Assembly: GCA_002416285.1 (NCBI GenBank)
Contig: DICM01000001.1
Coordinates: 449 to 19,886 of the forward strand
Direction of reading: 5' to 3'
Origin: Caryophanales bacterium UBA5026
GTDB lineage: Bacteria; Bacillota_I; Bacilli_A; RF39; UBA660
DNA length: 19,438 nt
Made by a program: the position numbers and the translations under genes. Under the pieces are notes generated by a model. That model was not told where the DNA came from, did not search any database, and worked only from the letters and a program-made list of their open reading frames with translations. Below are positions 1 to 6,425 of the stretch, in pieces. Every line of letters begins with the position of its first letter. Position 1 is the first letter of the stretch.

Positions 1-516
1 TATCAAATGATAACAATTAACTATTTTTCAACGAGTATTCAAAGATTCTATCGTCTTGGAACAACTGGAGACTGGATAAATTATCAAGATCAACCGATTA
101 AAGTAAATCAGGGTCAAACTATCTATGCGAAAGGTATTGATCAATACGGAAATGAGACAAGAATCGTATCTAGTTATACAGTAAATGTACCTGATGCGAT
201 CGGAGCAGCAGCTTATGATGGAAATGATTCTACTTCTGTAAATCAGAATAATGTTTATATGAAGGTTGATTCCAGTATGGAAGGAAAAAAGATTATAGTT
301 AAATGGACGAATATTTATAGTGGGAGCCGAGGCCCATCATCTTATATTACTTTTTTAGATAAAAATAAGAATGTAATAAATCAGATAAAACGAGGTGAGT
401 TTGATTATAGCGTTGCCACAACAACTATAGACCTTCCAGTAGGAACAGGATGGATTAACTATAGTAAAGACTATGGGTCTTCTTTGCTATATGAAATTAC
501 ACCGGTTGTAACTTAG
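1..516 (+). CDS. C-terminal part of a cell-surface/secreted protein (left end outside window)
   Basis: The reading frame is open from base 1, so the ATG at 7 is almost certainly internal and the gene begins outside the window; it ends at TAG 514-516. About the first 55 residues form an Ig-like beta-sandwich module of the kind repeated in Gram-positive surface proteins, with the pattern W..Y..PI.V..G.TIYAKGID.YGN, which resembles OmpL47-type or chitobiase-C-terminal-type modules. The remaining ~110 residues are a second, probably beta-rich domain that I do not recognise. No LPxTG motif, C-terminal membrane anchor or charged tail is present, so this copy would be secreted or held non-covalently. 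The AGGAG for the next reading frame (515-519) overlaps its stop codon, which suggests it was co-transcribed with the decayed gene that follows. What I see is the module pattern and the open left edge; the surface location is inferred. Confidence 0.7.
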   Translation, partial: YQMITINYFSTSIQRFYRLGTTGDWINYQDQPIKVNQGQTIYAKGIDQYGNETRIVSSYTVNVPDAIGAAAYDGNDSTSVNQNNVYMKVDSSMEGKKIIVKWTNIYSGSRGPSSYITFLDKNKNVINQIKRGEFDYSVATTTIDLPVGTGWINYSKDYGSSLLYEITPVVT

Positions 517-526
517 GAGAAATAAT

Positions 527-834
527 ATGAAAAAATAATTATTATAATTATTCATCATTTTGAGCTTCATCTTTTTTTCTTTTAAAATTATTGAAAAAAT
601 TAAACTAAAGAAAACAAACCAATATTGGAAGTCTATCAAACTGTTTCCACGTAAAGAACAGAAATATACTTATCAAATAAAAGGAGTGAAAATAAAGGTA
701 ACTGCGAAAGTATTAACTCAAGAGAATCCTAAGTTCCTCTGAAAAAGAAAAGGTCTGGTTCTATATGAAACACAATTGAGTAATCAGAAGAATACAATTA
801 TAAAATTAAAATAATAAATAAAAAACCATTTTAA
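527..834 (+). pseudogene. Decayed gene for a small exported protein
   Basis: A good AGGAG (515-519) lies 7 bases before ATG 527, but the frame reads Met-Lys-Lys-stop (TAA 536-538), then Leu-Leu-stop (TAA 545-547). It then continues without interruption as a hydrophobic signal-peptide-like stretch (LFIILSFIFFSF) and a lysine-rich ~55-residue body up to TGA 740-742. Just before that stop, the next frame carries on as SSEKEKVWFYMKHN (735-776), and a third frame then reads SEEYNYKIKIINKKPF up to TAA 832-834. The simplest reading is a signal peptide or lipoprotein leader knocked out by two nonsense codons, in a gene that also has one or two frameshifts. A shorter functional protein starting at TTG 560 is possible, but it lacks a ribosome binding site. 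I do not recognise the family. The 3' extension past 742 is less certain than the 5' part. Confidence 0.5.
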
Positions 835-858
835 CAGAAGTTTGTTATATGGTTTTTT
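820..858 (+). terminator. Rho-independent terminator
   Basis: AAAAAACCAT (820-829) pairs with ATGGTTTTTT (849-858). Inside it TAACA (832-836) pairs with TGTTA (843-847) around the loop GAAGTT. The 3' arm ends in six T. It closes the surface-protein transcript just before the promoter of the ABC transporter. Because A and T runs flank it on both sides, it could also stop transcription coming from the other strand. Confidence 0.75.
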
Positions 859-889
859 ATTACGATTTTGTCATAAAGATTCGTTTTTG

Positions 890-917
890 TTGTAAACAAT
901 ATGTATTCGTGTATAAT
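890..917 (+). promoter_or_regulatory. Promoter of the ABC transporter gene
   Basis: A -35 box TTGTAA (890-895) and a perfect -10 box TATAAT (912-917) are separated by 16 bases. The expected start of transcription is near 924, which is already the first base of AAGGAGG. The untranslated leader would therefore be only about 12 bases, little more than the ribosome binding site. Confidence 0.75.
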
Positions 918-935
918 GAAACTAAGGAGGATTGT

Positions 936-3455
936 ATGCTAGAATTAAGAAATGTTACAAAAAAATATCGCTCGAAAAAAGGAAATACAACGGTGGCTTT
1001 GAATAATATTTCCTTAAAGTTCGGGGAAAGAGGAATGGTCTTCATACTTGGAAAAAGTGGAAGTGGAAAATCAACCTTGTTAAATGTACTGGGTGGACTA
1101 GATAAGTATGATTCTGGAGAAATTATCATTCAGGGAAAGAGCAGTAAAAAATTTAAAGCTCAAGACTTTGATTCCTATCGTAATACTTATATTGGATTTG
1201 TGTTTCAAGAATTTAATATATTAGAAGATTATACAGTTTATCGGAATGTGGCACTTGCTCTTCAGCTTCAGAAAAAGGAAGTAGATCGTTCTAAAATTGA
1301 ATCGGTTTTAGAAAAACTAGACTTAAAAGGTTTTGAAAATAGAAAACCGAATGAATTGTCCGGAGGACAGAAACAACGTGTTGCCATCGCTCGAGCACTT
1401 GTAAAAGATCCAGATATTATTATGGCTGATGAACCAACTGGAGCTTTAGATTCTGTAATAGGGACACAGGTTTTTGATGTTTTAAAAGATGTCAGTAAAG
1501 AAAAATTAGTTATTGTTGTCTCTCATGACCGAGAAGCAGCAGAAAAATATGCAGACCGTATTGTTGAATTCCAAGATGGTAATATTATTAATGATACAGC
1601 ACCTAATATTGAAGAAACGAAAACCAAGGTATTTGAGTTAATCAAATCAAAATTACCTTGGAAAGAAAGTTTTAAGTTAGGATTTGGAAGTTTAAATCAT
1701 AAAAAAATAAGACTTGCCTTTACCATCTTACTAGCAGCTTGTGCACTTGGCTTTCTTGGTATGTCTGATACAATGTCATCATTCAAGATGGCACGTGCTC
1801 ATGCCAAGTTAGTATCGGAAGAAAACGCAGGAATTTTAAGATTACAAAAATATGTAAGAGTAGATGATTGGAATTATTTCAATACTTATTTTAATGATCC
1901 TAATTTTAACCCGACAAAATTGAAAAATTCAACTCCATATTACCGCCTTTTATATCAACAAAACGAATTAAATTTAACTGCACTTGGAATTAGTAGCAAT
2001 AATAGTTCTGGCTTATATTTTAGAGAAAACTATGACCCATTAGAATTTATTGAATTAAAGAAAAAAGATGATTTTTTAGAAGAGGGAATTGTGGGTCATT
2101 ATCCTACTAGTACAGATGAAATCGCTATTTCCAATTATTTGGCCGACTTTATTTTAAATTATGGTATTACCTTAACTACAAACGATTCTTATGGATTACC
2201 GGAACTTTGGAAACCTAAAACTTATGATGAAATTGTAAATTCTAGTCGTCTTATTGAACTTGGGAATTTTGGGAAAGTAAAAATTTCAGGTATCATTAAA
2301 TATGACTTAAATGAATACAGTAGAATCAAGAATTTAACGAATGCCGAAGCAACGAGAAAAGACTATAATTTAAGTAGTAAATTATCTAGCATGTATAGTA
2401 TGATTTACAATAAGATATTTGTTGCAGATGGATTTCTAAAACAACATGCAATCAAAGAAAATAATGTATCAATTAATAATCACTTCTACTATAAACTGGA
2501 TAATCAACATGAAACGTATGAAGATAGTGTTCAATATCCAGTATCAGAAATCAGTTATTTTGATGGTAAAGAGTGGAAGAAAACTACTGCACTTGACAAA
2601 AATCAAATTTTAATATCAATTGATACTTTAGATCGAATGAGTTCTGGAAACTCTTATTCAGGAACATCATATAATGAGAAACTTCAAGAATATTTAACGA
2701 AAAATCCTAATGGAGATGAAGCCGCATATTTTGAAAACTTTGTGAGAACTTATAACTATGTCGGAGATAAGATAAAAGTACAGGTATCTTCTAATTATTA
2801 CTATAATGATAATAAAATGAAATCTTATGAATTAGAGATTATCGGTGTAACTAAAGATAATGATTTTATGTCAAAGGATTTTCTAAAAGATTATGTTGAA
2901 CCGACTGTTTCACTCTATGGATATTTAACAAAAGAAACGGATCGTTCTACATTGGAAACCTATTTTAATGAATATCCTTATGATGGAGAATACAGTTTAA
3001 AATCAATCTATAGTAGTGAAGTTGAAGGGTTAAGTAGCGCTATGAAAGTAATTAAAAAATTTGCTTTTTATGCTAGTTTAGTATTCTTTGTCTTTGCAAT
3101 CTTCTTAATTATGAACTTTATTTTTACAAGTATTGCTTACAGAAAAAAGGAGATTGGAATCTTAAGAGCAATTGGTGCTAGAAATGTTGACGTATTAAAA
3201 ATATTCCTATGGGAAGGGTTCTTAATCGCTATTATTTCTGGAGTTCTGGCTATTACCGGCACAACCATTGTTAGTGCTTTGCTAAATCGTTATATTCAAA
3301 CACAAACTGGTATGTTAGTAACACCACTTATCGTAACGATTAGGCAATATGGTCTACTTTTAGGAACCGTGTTTATAATTGTATTAATCGCTAGTATATT
3401 ACCGATCGCTAAGATATCGCGAATGAAACCGATGGATGCCATTTTAAATAAGTAA
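936..3455 (+). CDS. ABC transporter, ATPase fused to FtsX/MacB-type permease
   Basis: This is an 839-aa single-chain exporter half. The start is ATG 936, with AAGGAGG (924-930) 5 bases upstream; the frame is open further back to 849, but that part overlaps the terminator and promoter. Residues 1-220 are an ABC ATPase of the LolD/MacB type: Walker A GKSGSGKST (39-47), Q-loop Q91, signature LSGGQKQR (141-148), Walker B with D165-E166, D-loop ALD (170-172) and H-loop H197. One membrane segment follows (about 265-285), then a large extracytoplasmic domain of about 350 residues, and then three C-terminal membrane segments carrying the FtsX signature KKEIGILRAIGA. Such proteins do mechanotransmission across the membrane, for example lipoprotein release or peptide and antibiotic export or resistance; the substrate here cannot be read from the sequence. 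No accessory protein or two-component system is adjacent, and the gene has its own promoter and terminator, so it probably acts as a homodimer. Confidence 0.92.
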   Translation: MLELRNVTKKYRSKKGNTTVALNNISLKFGERGMVFILGKSGSGKSTLLNVLGGLDKYDSGEIIIQGKSSKKFKAQDFDSYRNTYIGFVFQEFNILEDYTVYRNVALALQLQKKEVDRSKIESVLEKLDLKGFENRKPNELSGGQKQRVAIARALVKDPDIIMADEPTGALDSVIGTQVFDVLKDVSKEKLVIVVSHDREAAEKYADRIVEFQDGNIINDTAPNIEETKTKVFELIKSKLPWKESFKLGFGSLNHKKIRLAFTILLAACALGFLGMSDTMSSFKMARAHAKLVSEENAGILRLQKYVRVDDWNYFNTYFNDPNFNPTKLKNSTPYYRLLYQQNELNLTALGISSNNSSGLYFRENYDPLEFIELKKKDDFLEEGIVGHYPTSTDEIAISNYLADFILNYGITLTTNDSYGLPELWKPKTYDEIVNSSRLIELGNFGKVKISGIIKYDLNEYSRIKNLTNAEATRKDYNLSSKLSSMYSMIYNKIFVADGFLKQHAIKENNVSINNHFYYKLDNQHETYEDSVQYPVSEISYFDGKEWKKTTALDKNQILISIDTLDRMSSGNSYSGTSYNEKLQEYLTKNPNGDEAAYFENFVRTYNYVGDKIKVQVSSNYYYNDNKMKSYELEIIGVTKDNDFMSKDFLKDYVEPTVSLYGYLTKETDRSTLETYFNEYPYDGEYSLKSIYSSEVEGLSSAMKVIKKFAFYASLVFFVFAIFLIMNFIFTSIAYRKKEIGILRAIGARNVDVLKIFLWEGFLIAIISGVLAITGTTIVSALLNRYIQTQTGMLVTPLIVTIRQYGLLLGTVFIIVLIASILPIAKISRMKPMDAILNK

Positions 3456-3461
3456 TGTAAT

Positions 3462-3485
3462 AAAGATCCGTTATAACGGATCTTT
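3462..3485 (+). terminator. Terminator after the ABC transporter
   Basis: A perfect inverted repeat, AAAGATCCGT (3462-3471) and ACGGATCTTT (3476-3485), encloses a TATA loop 6 bases after the TAA stop. The T tail is short (TTT, then C), so termination may be incomplete. The next promoter begins 4 bases later. Confidence 0.7.
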
Positions 3486-3488
3486 CTG

Positions 3489-3517
3489 TTGATTTTAACA
3501 TTTAAAAATAGTACAAT
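3489..3517 (+). promoter_or_regulatory. Promoter of the 157-aa protein gene
   Basis: TTGATT (3489-3494) and TACAAT (3512-3517) are separated by 17 bases, giving a start near 3524. A Shine-Dalgarno-like AGGGGA (3526-3531) follows. Confidence 0.7.
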
Positions 3518-3539
3518 CACCTTATAGGGGAACTAAGGT

Positions 3540-4013
3540 ATGGAAGTAGTAAAAATAACAGAAGAGCAGATGGAACTTTTAAGTAATTCAATTCGTTCAA
3601 TTGTCAAAATATATTCTTTTAAAAGAGAAGTGAAGGCTATCTATATGATCGCATCAAATAAAGGTTTAAATAGCTATATTGATCCACCAGAACAAAAAGG
3701 AATTAATATTGCAATTGGAATTATTGATGATGGAAGTATTATTAAAGAACATTTAGTAGAAGTAGAAGCTATTAAAACGCAGATTTCTAATGACATTGGC
3801 ATCAATCTTTTTGTCGAACGGACACCAAGTGATTATTTTAATCAATCTATGATTACATCATGGGAGAAAAATGCCGGAACGATGTTAGCTAATGCAACTA
3901 TTTTATTTGATCGTACTGGCAACTATAAATTACTTCAAAAAAATCTTAAAAAGAACAGTAAAAAATATCAAGATGTTTTGATTTTTGATCCGCCATTACA
4001 AATGACAAAATAA
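3540..4013 (+). CDS. Unrecognised 157-aa cytoplasmic protein, possibly a degenerate nucleotidyltransferase fold
   Basis: The start is ATG 3540, with AGGGGA (3526-3531) 8 bases upstream; AAGG at 3535-3538 is too close to serve. There is no signal peptide or membrane segment. An N-terminal helix (about 5-28) is followed by a strand ending AIYMIAS, a short loop, and a second strand INIAIGIID (about 55-63). Later comes a stretch ANATILFDRTGNY (about 120-132). This layout, and especially the ILFDRTG segment, recalls small nucleotidyltransferase (MNT-like) domains. However, the G-S...D-x-D metal-binding signature expected between the first two strands is absent, so an active transferase is unlikely. 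It is transcribed alone from its own promoter, ahead of sepF. The fold assignment is a weak inference; the gene itself is secure. Confidence 0.7.
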   Translation: MEVVKITEEQMELLSNSIRSIVKIYSFKREVKAIYMIASNKGLNSYIDPPEQKGINIAIGIIDDGSIIKEHLVEVEAIKTQISNDIGINLFVERTPSDYFNQSMITSWEKNAGTMLANATILFDRTGNYKLLQKNLKKNSKKYQDVLIFDPPLQMTK

Positions 4014-4035
4014 TTTTTTAATAATATTAAAAAAT
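4013..4035 (+). repeat. A/T-only inverted repeat after the 157-aa protein gene
   Basis: ATTTTTTAAT (4013-4022) and ATTAAAAAAT (4026-4035) form a perfect 10-bp inverted repeat with a 3-base spacer, starting on the last base of the stop codon. With no G or C in the stem it would be a weak terminator or only an RNA 3'-end stabiliser. The rest of the gap up to the sepF promoter (4036-4141) is A/T-rich, and I see nothing else in it. Confidence 0.4.
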
Positions 4036-4141
4036 GATCAAGTAATTGGTTAAATAAAAAATATATTTAAAAATGAAAACTCTATTTGTCGCAATATCAG
4101 TTAAGAAATAATAAAAAAACATTTCTTTTTTAGAAAATATG

Positions 4142-4150
4142 TGATAGAAT
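4142..4150 (+). promoter_or_regulatory. Extended -10 promoter of sepF
   Basis: TGATAGAAT is an extended -10 element (TG, one base, TAGAAT). The -35 region at the usual distance, TTTCTT (4122-4127), is a poor match, as is common for extended -10 promoters. Confidence 0.55.
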
Positions 4151-4188
4151 GAACTATAGAATGCAACGTATAGGCTAGGAGGAATAAA

Positions 4189-4599
4189 ATGGGTATATTA
4201 AAAAAGTGGATTAACAATGATGAAGATGTTTTCTCTAACGATATTAGTGGAGACGAATATTACGATTTAAAGCCGGAAGAAGCATTACAAGAAAATGATG
4301 GAACTAGTAAAATGATTCTACTAGAACCGAGAGCTTATTCAGAATCACAGCAAATTGCGGATCATTTGAAAAGAAGAAATACGGTAGTTGTAAATTTGAA
4401 AAGAGTTACTTCTGATCAAGCGAAGAGAATTGTCGACTTTTTAGCCGGTACAATTTATGCTATCGGTGGAGATCTTCAAAAAATCGGTGGAGGTATTTTC
4501 CTTTGCACACCAAATAATATCAATGTGCAAGGAAAAATTACAGAAGAGACTGATGGAAAAGATATTCATGATAATGATGACATCAATATTGAGTGGTAA
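4189..4599 (+). CDS. sepF: Cell division protein SepF
   Basis: This 136-aa protein is a cytoplasmic, membrane-attached partner of FtsZ that helps anchor and bundle FtsZ filaments at the septum. The start is ATG 4189, with TAGGAGG (4176-4182) 6 bases upstream. The short N-terminal helix MGILKKWI fits the membrane-binding amphipathic helix of SepF. An acidic linker (about 10-38) follows, and then the SepF core (about 40-112) with KRRNTVVVNLKR, the dimer-forming IVDFLAGTIYAIGG and IGGGIFLCTP. The C-terminal ~20 residues are acidic. Length and motif order fit the family well. divIVA lies 58 bases downstream. The ylmG and ylmH genes that usually sit between these two in Bacillus are absent. Confidence 0.95.
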   Translation: MGILKKWINNDEDVFSNDISGDEYYDLKPEEALQENDGTSKMILLEPRAYSESQQIADHLKRRNTVVVNLKRVTSDQAKRIVDFLAGTIYAIGGDLQKIGGGIFLCTPNNINVQGKITEETDGKDIHDNDDINIEW

Positions 4600-4605
4600 A
4601 AACTA

Positions 4606-4634
4606 TTGTAAGAAAGTAAAAACTGTGCTACAAT
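4606..4634 (+). promoter_or_regulatory. Promoter of divIVA
   Basis: TTGTAA (4606-4611) and TACAAT (4629-4634) lie exactly 17 bases apart, immediately after the sepF stop codon. This gives a start near 4641 and a very short leader. Confidence 0.7.
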
Positions 4635-4657
4635 ACGCGTAGCCCTAGGTGGTGGAT

Positions 4658-5116
4658 ATGGAAAAGTTTAATCGAACGCTTCGAGGATACGATCCAGATG
4701 AAGTAAACCGTTTTTTGGATAAAGTCATTACCCAAGTAGAACAAATGGTCAAAGAGATGAAACAAAAAGACCAAACAATTACGGAACTTCGTGGACTCGA
4801 AAATGAAAATAGAACGCTCAGAGAAAAGATATCTCAGTATGAGCATATGGAAGAAACTTTGAATAAGGCTATTTTAATGGCACAAAGAACTTCTGATCAA
4901 ATCAAAATGTCGGCGCGTGATGAACGAGATGCCATTATCGATGATGCGAAAAAGAATGCCAGTCGAATTGTGAATGAGGCTTTATTAAAAGCTGAAAAGA
5001 CAGAACAGGAAGCTAATTTACTTAGAAGAAATATTAATGTCTTCAAAAGAAGAGTAAAAGATATTGTTGAACAACAGTTAGATGTTGTAAATGAATTGGA
5101 TAAAGTTGATTTATAA
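4658..5116 (+). CDS. divIVA: DivIVA cell division/polarity protein
   Basis: This 152-aa coiled-coil protein binds negatively curved membrane at the septum and poles and recruits partners for septum placement and cell-wall growth. The N-terminal signature LRGYDPDEVNRFLD (8-21) is followed by coiled coil (about 22-75), a hinge, and a second coiled coil with the repeat-like RDERDAIIDDAKKNASRIV (87-105) up to the C-terminus. I chose ATG 4658 because AGGTGG (4647-4652) is 5 bases upstream. GTG codons at 4649 and 4652 overlap that site, and a TAG at 4646 blocks any longer start. The N-terminal lipid-binding segment is therefore about nine residues shorter than in B. subtilis DivIVA and lacks the usual LTP-x-DI start, and the Phe of FRGYD is Leu. 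The Ile T-box leader follows. Confidence 0.93.
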   Translation: MEKFNRTLRGYDPDEVNRFLDKVITQVEQMVKEMKQKDQTITELRGLENENRTLREKISQYEHMEETLNKAILMAQRTSDQIKMSARDERDAIIDDAKKNASRIVNEALLKAEKTEQEANLLRRNINVFKRRVKDIVEQQLDVVNELDKVDL

Positions 5117-5150
5117 AAACAGGTGAAAGGGACGTTTTTTAATCTATTAT

Positions 5151-5321
5151 AACAGAGAGCCTGTGGCTGGTGAAAACAGGTATAATATTTAAAAAAAGAT
5201 CACTCTGGATGTGTTTTTCGGATAAGGAAAAGACGGTAACGCGTTATAGTTTTGAGTGTATACATATAAAATAAGGTGGTACCGCGGGTTAAACTCGTCC
5301 TTAACAAGGATGAGTTTTTTT
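5151..5321 (+). promoter_or_regulatory. T-box riboswitch, isoleucine type
   Basis: This is a tRNA-sensing antitermination leader. Stem I starts at AACAGAGAGC (5151-5160), with AACA able to pair with TGTT (5212-5215), and carries the usual GGCTGGTG element (5164-5171). The specifier codon is ATC (5199-5201), followed by the familiar ACTCTGGA, which predicts binding of tRNA-Ile with anticodon GAU. The T-box core AAGGTGGTACCGCG spans 5273-5286; its TGGT would pair with the ACCA end of an uncharged tRNA. The terminator is AACTCGTCC (5292-5300) with GGATGAGTT (5308-5316) and a T run to 5321. Uncharged tRNA-Ile would favour the antiterminator and readthrough. The first gene downstream is a cation exchanger, not ileS. 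I see no convincing promoter for it: TATTAT at 5145-5150 would start transcription inside stem I. Confidence 0.92.
5292..5321 (+). terminator. T-box-controlled intrinsic terminator
   Basis: A 9-bp stem (one G-T pair) with loop TTAACAA is followed by seven T. Its 5' arm is the part shared with the alternative antiterminator, as in standard T-box leaders. Confidence 0.9.
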
Positions 5322-5339
5322 GTTTAGAGAGGAAGTTTT

Positions 5340-6296
5340 ATGTTTTTAGATATTATTTTGTTAATTATAGGGTTTGTTATTTTAATTAAAGGAGCAGATA
5401 TTTTTGTTGATGGGGCTTCCTCCGTCGCAAGTAATTTTAAATTATCGAAGATGCTTATTGGGCTTACAATTGTCGCATTTGGTACGAGTGCACCAGAGTT
5501 TGCAGTTTCTATTAAATCAATTTTATCCAGTAATAGTGATATGTTGATTGGAAATGTTATAGGAAGTAATATCCTCAATATTTTATTGATTTTAGGATTA
5601 TCAGGTTGTATCTATCCAATGACAATAAAAAGTAGAACGGTAAGAAAAGAGCTACCAATTACACTAATGATTACAACTTTATTAATTGTATTAATTGGAG
5701 ATTCTTTTTTAAACGGTGGAGTGAATCTAATTACTCGGTCTGATGGAATAGTGTTATTATTATTTTTCTTGGTATTCGTTTATTATCTCATATCAATTAT
5801 GAGAAATAAGATTGATAATGAGAGAGAAGAAGCGAAGTATAAGCTAGTACCATCTATCCTATTTACCGTTGGGGGTATTGTTGCTATTGTATTTGGAAGT
5901 AGTATCGTAGTTGATCATGCAAGTGCCATTGCGACTTATCTTGGTGTAAGTGAAAGAATGATTGCACTTACAATAGTTGCTTTTGGAACATCTTTACCAG
6001 AACTTGTCACTTCTATTATTGCTGCAAAAAAGAAAGAAAATGATATTGCTATCGGAAATATTATTGGAAGTAATATTTTTAATATCGGGATAGTCTTAGG
6101 ACTTCCAGTTGCAATGTTTGGAACAGTAAATGCATCTGGATTTCAAGTTTGGGATTTACTTTTCTTCTTTTTATCTGCTTTAGTGTTATTTTTATTCTCG
6201 TATAAGAATCATAAACTAAGTAAATTAGAAGGAATTGTTATGTTGTTATTATTCATCATATACTATAGTGTGGTGATTATCGGTGGCATATTATAA
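5340..6296 (+). CDS. Calcium/sodium (cation) exchanger, CaCA family, YrbG-like
   Basis: This 318-aa integral membrane protein has about ten hydrophobic segments and the two inverted alpha repeats of the CaCA superfamily. Repeat 1 has GTSAPE (48-53) and GNVIGSNILN (71-80). Repeat 2 has GTSLPE (216-221) and GNIIGSNIFN (239-248). The acidic residues of the two G-T-S-x-P-E motifs are the known cation ligands. The length and lack of a large cytoplasmic loop fit bacterial YrbG-type proteins, which exchange Na+ (and sometimes K+ or H+) for Ca2+; the exact ions cannot be read here. The start is ATG 5340, with AGAGGA (5328-5333) 6 bases upstream. It is the first gene after the Ile T-box terminator and lies 129 bases before ileS, an unexpected position for a transporter with no evident tie to isoleucine. 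Confidence 0.92.
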   Translation: MFLDIILLIIGFVILIKGADIFVDGASSVASNFKLSKMLIGLTIVAFGTSAPEFAVSIKSILSSNSDMLIGNVIGSNILNILLILGLSGCIYPMTIKSRTVRKELPITLMITTLLIVLIGDSFLNGGVNLITRSDGIVLLLFFLVFVYYLISIMRNKIDNEREEAKYKLVPSILFTVGGIVAIVFGSSIVVDHASAIATYLGVSERMIALTIVAFGTSLPELVTSIIAAKKKENDIAIGNIIGSNIFNIGIVLGLPVAMFGTVNASGFQVWDLLFFFLSALVLFLFSYKNHKLSKLEGIVMLLLFIIYYSVVIIGGIL

Positions 6297-6324
6297 TTTT
6301 AAATTGTAAAAGGTTTGAAAAAAC

Positions 6325-6340
6325 AATTTGATAACAAATT
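6325..6340 (+). repeat. Small inverted repeat in the ileS leader
   Basis: AATTTG (6325-6330) and CAAATT (6335-6340) form a 6-bp stem with an ATAA loop, followed by CACTTTT. It is too weak and lacks a clean T run, so I do not call it a terminator; readthrough from the exchanger gene into ileS seems possible. Confidence 0.3.
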
Positions 6341-6352
6341 CACTTTTCCACA

Positions 6353-6379
6353 TTGAAAATGGACGGATTTGTTTACAAT
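6353..6379 (+). promoter_or_regulatory. Possible independent promoter of ileS
   Basis: TTGAAA (6353-6358) and TACAAT (6374-6379) are separated by only 15 bases, shorter than the 16-18 optimum. The same TACAAT -10 appears in two other promoters of this window. If active, ileS would have a transcript that escapes T-box control. Confidence 0.35.
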
Positions 6380-6425
6380 ACAGGATCTAAAGGATTACTG
6401 AATATTAACATTTAGGAGGAAACTT

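Noticed and set aside
536..547. Reassigned TAA codons or programmed readthrough
   Set aside because: Most other genes here end in TAA, so TAA is a normal stop, and no readthrough context is visible; simple nonsense mutation is more likely.
560..742. Independent 60-aa gene starting at TTG 560
   Set aside because: There is no ribosome binding site, and the same frame continues upstream as a signal peptide to ATG 527 with a good AGGAG; it fits a broken gene better.
849..935. N-terminal extension of the ABC transporter reading frame
   Set aside because: It overlaps the terminator hairpin and contains the promoter; ATG 936 has an ideal AAGGAGG and begins exactly at the conserved MLELRNVTK.
4014..4141. 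Possible small gene or RNA before sepF
   Set aside because: Only A/T-rich sequence with a weak A/T-only inverted repeat; no start with a ribosome binding site and no G/C-containing stem.
4457..4642. Plus-strand frame overlapping the end of sepF
   Set aside because: It is an alternative frame of the conserved SepF core and runs through the divIVA promoter; no ribosome binding site.
6325..6349. Terminator between the exchanger gene and ileS
   Set aside because: The stem is 6 bp with one G-C pair and is followed by CACTTTT instead of a T run; too weak to call.
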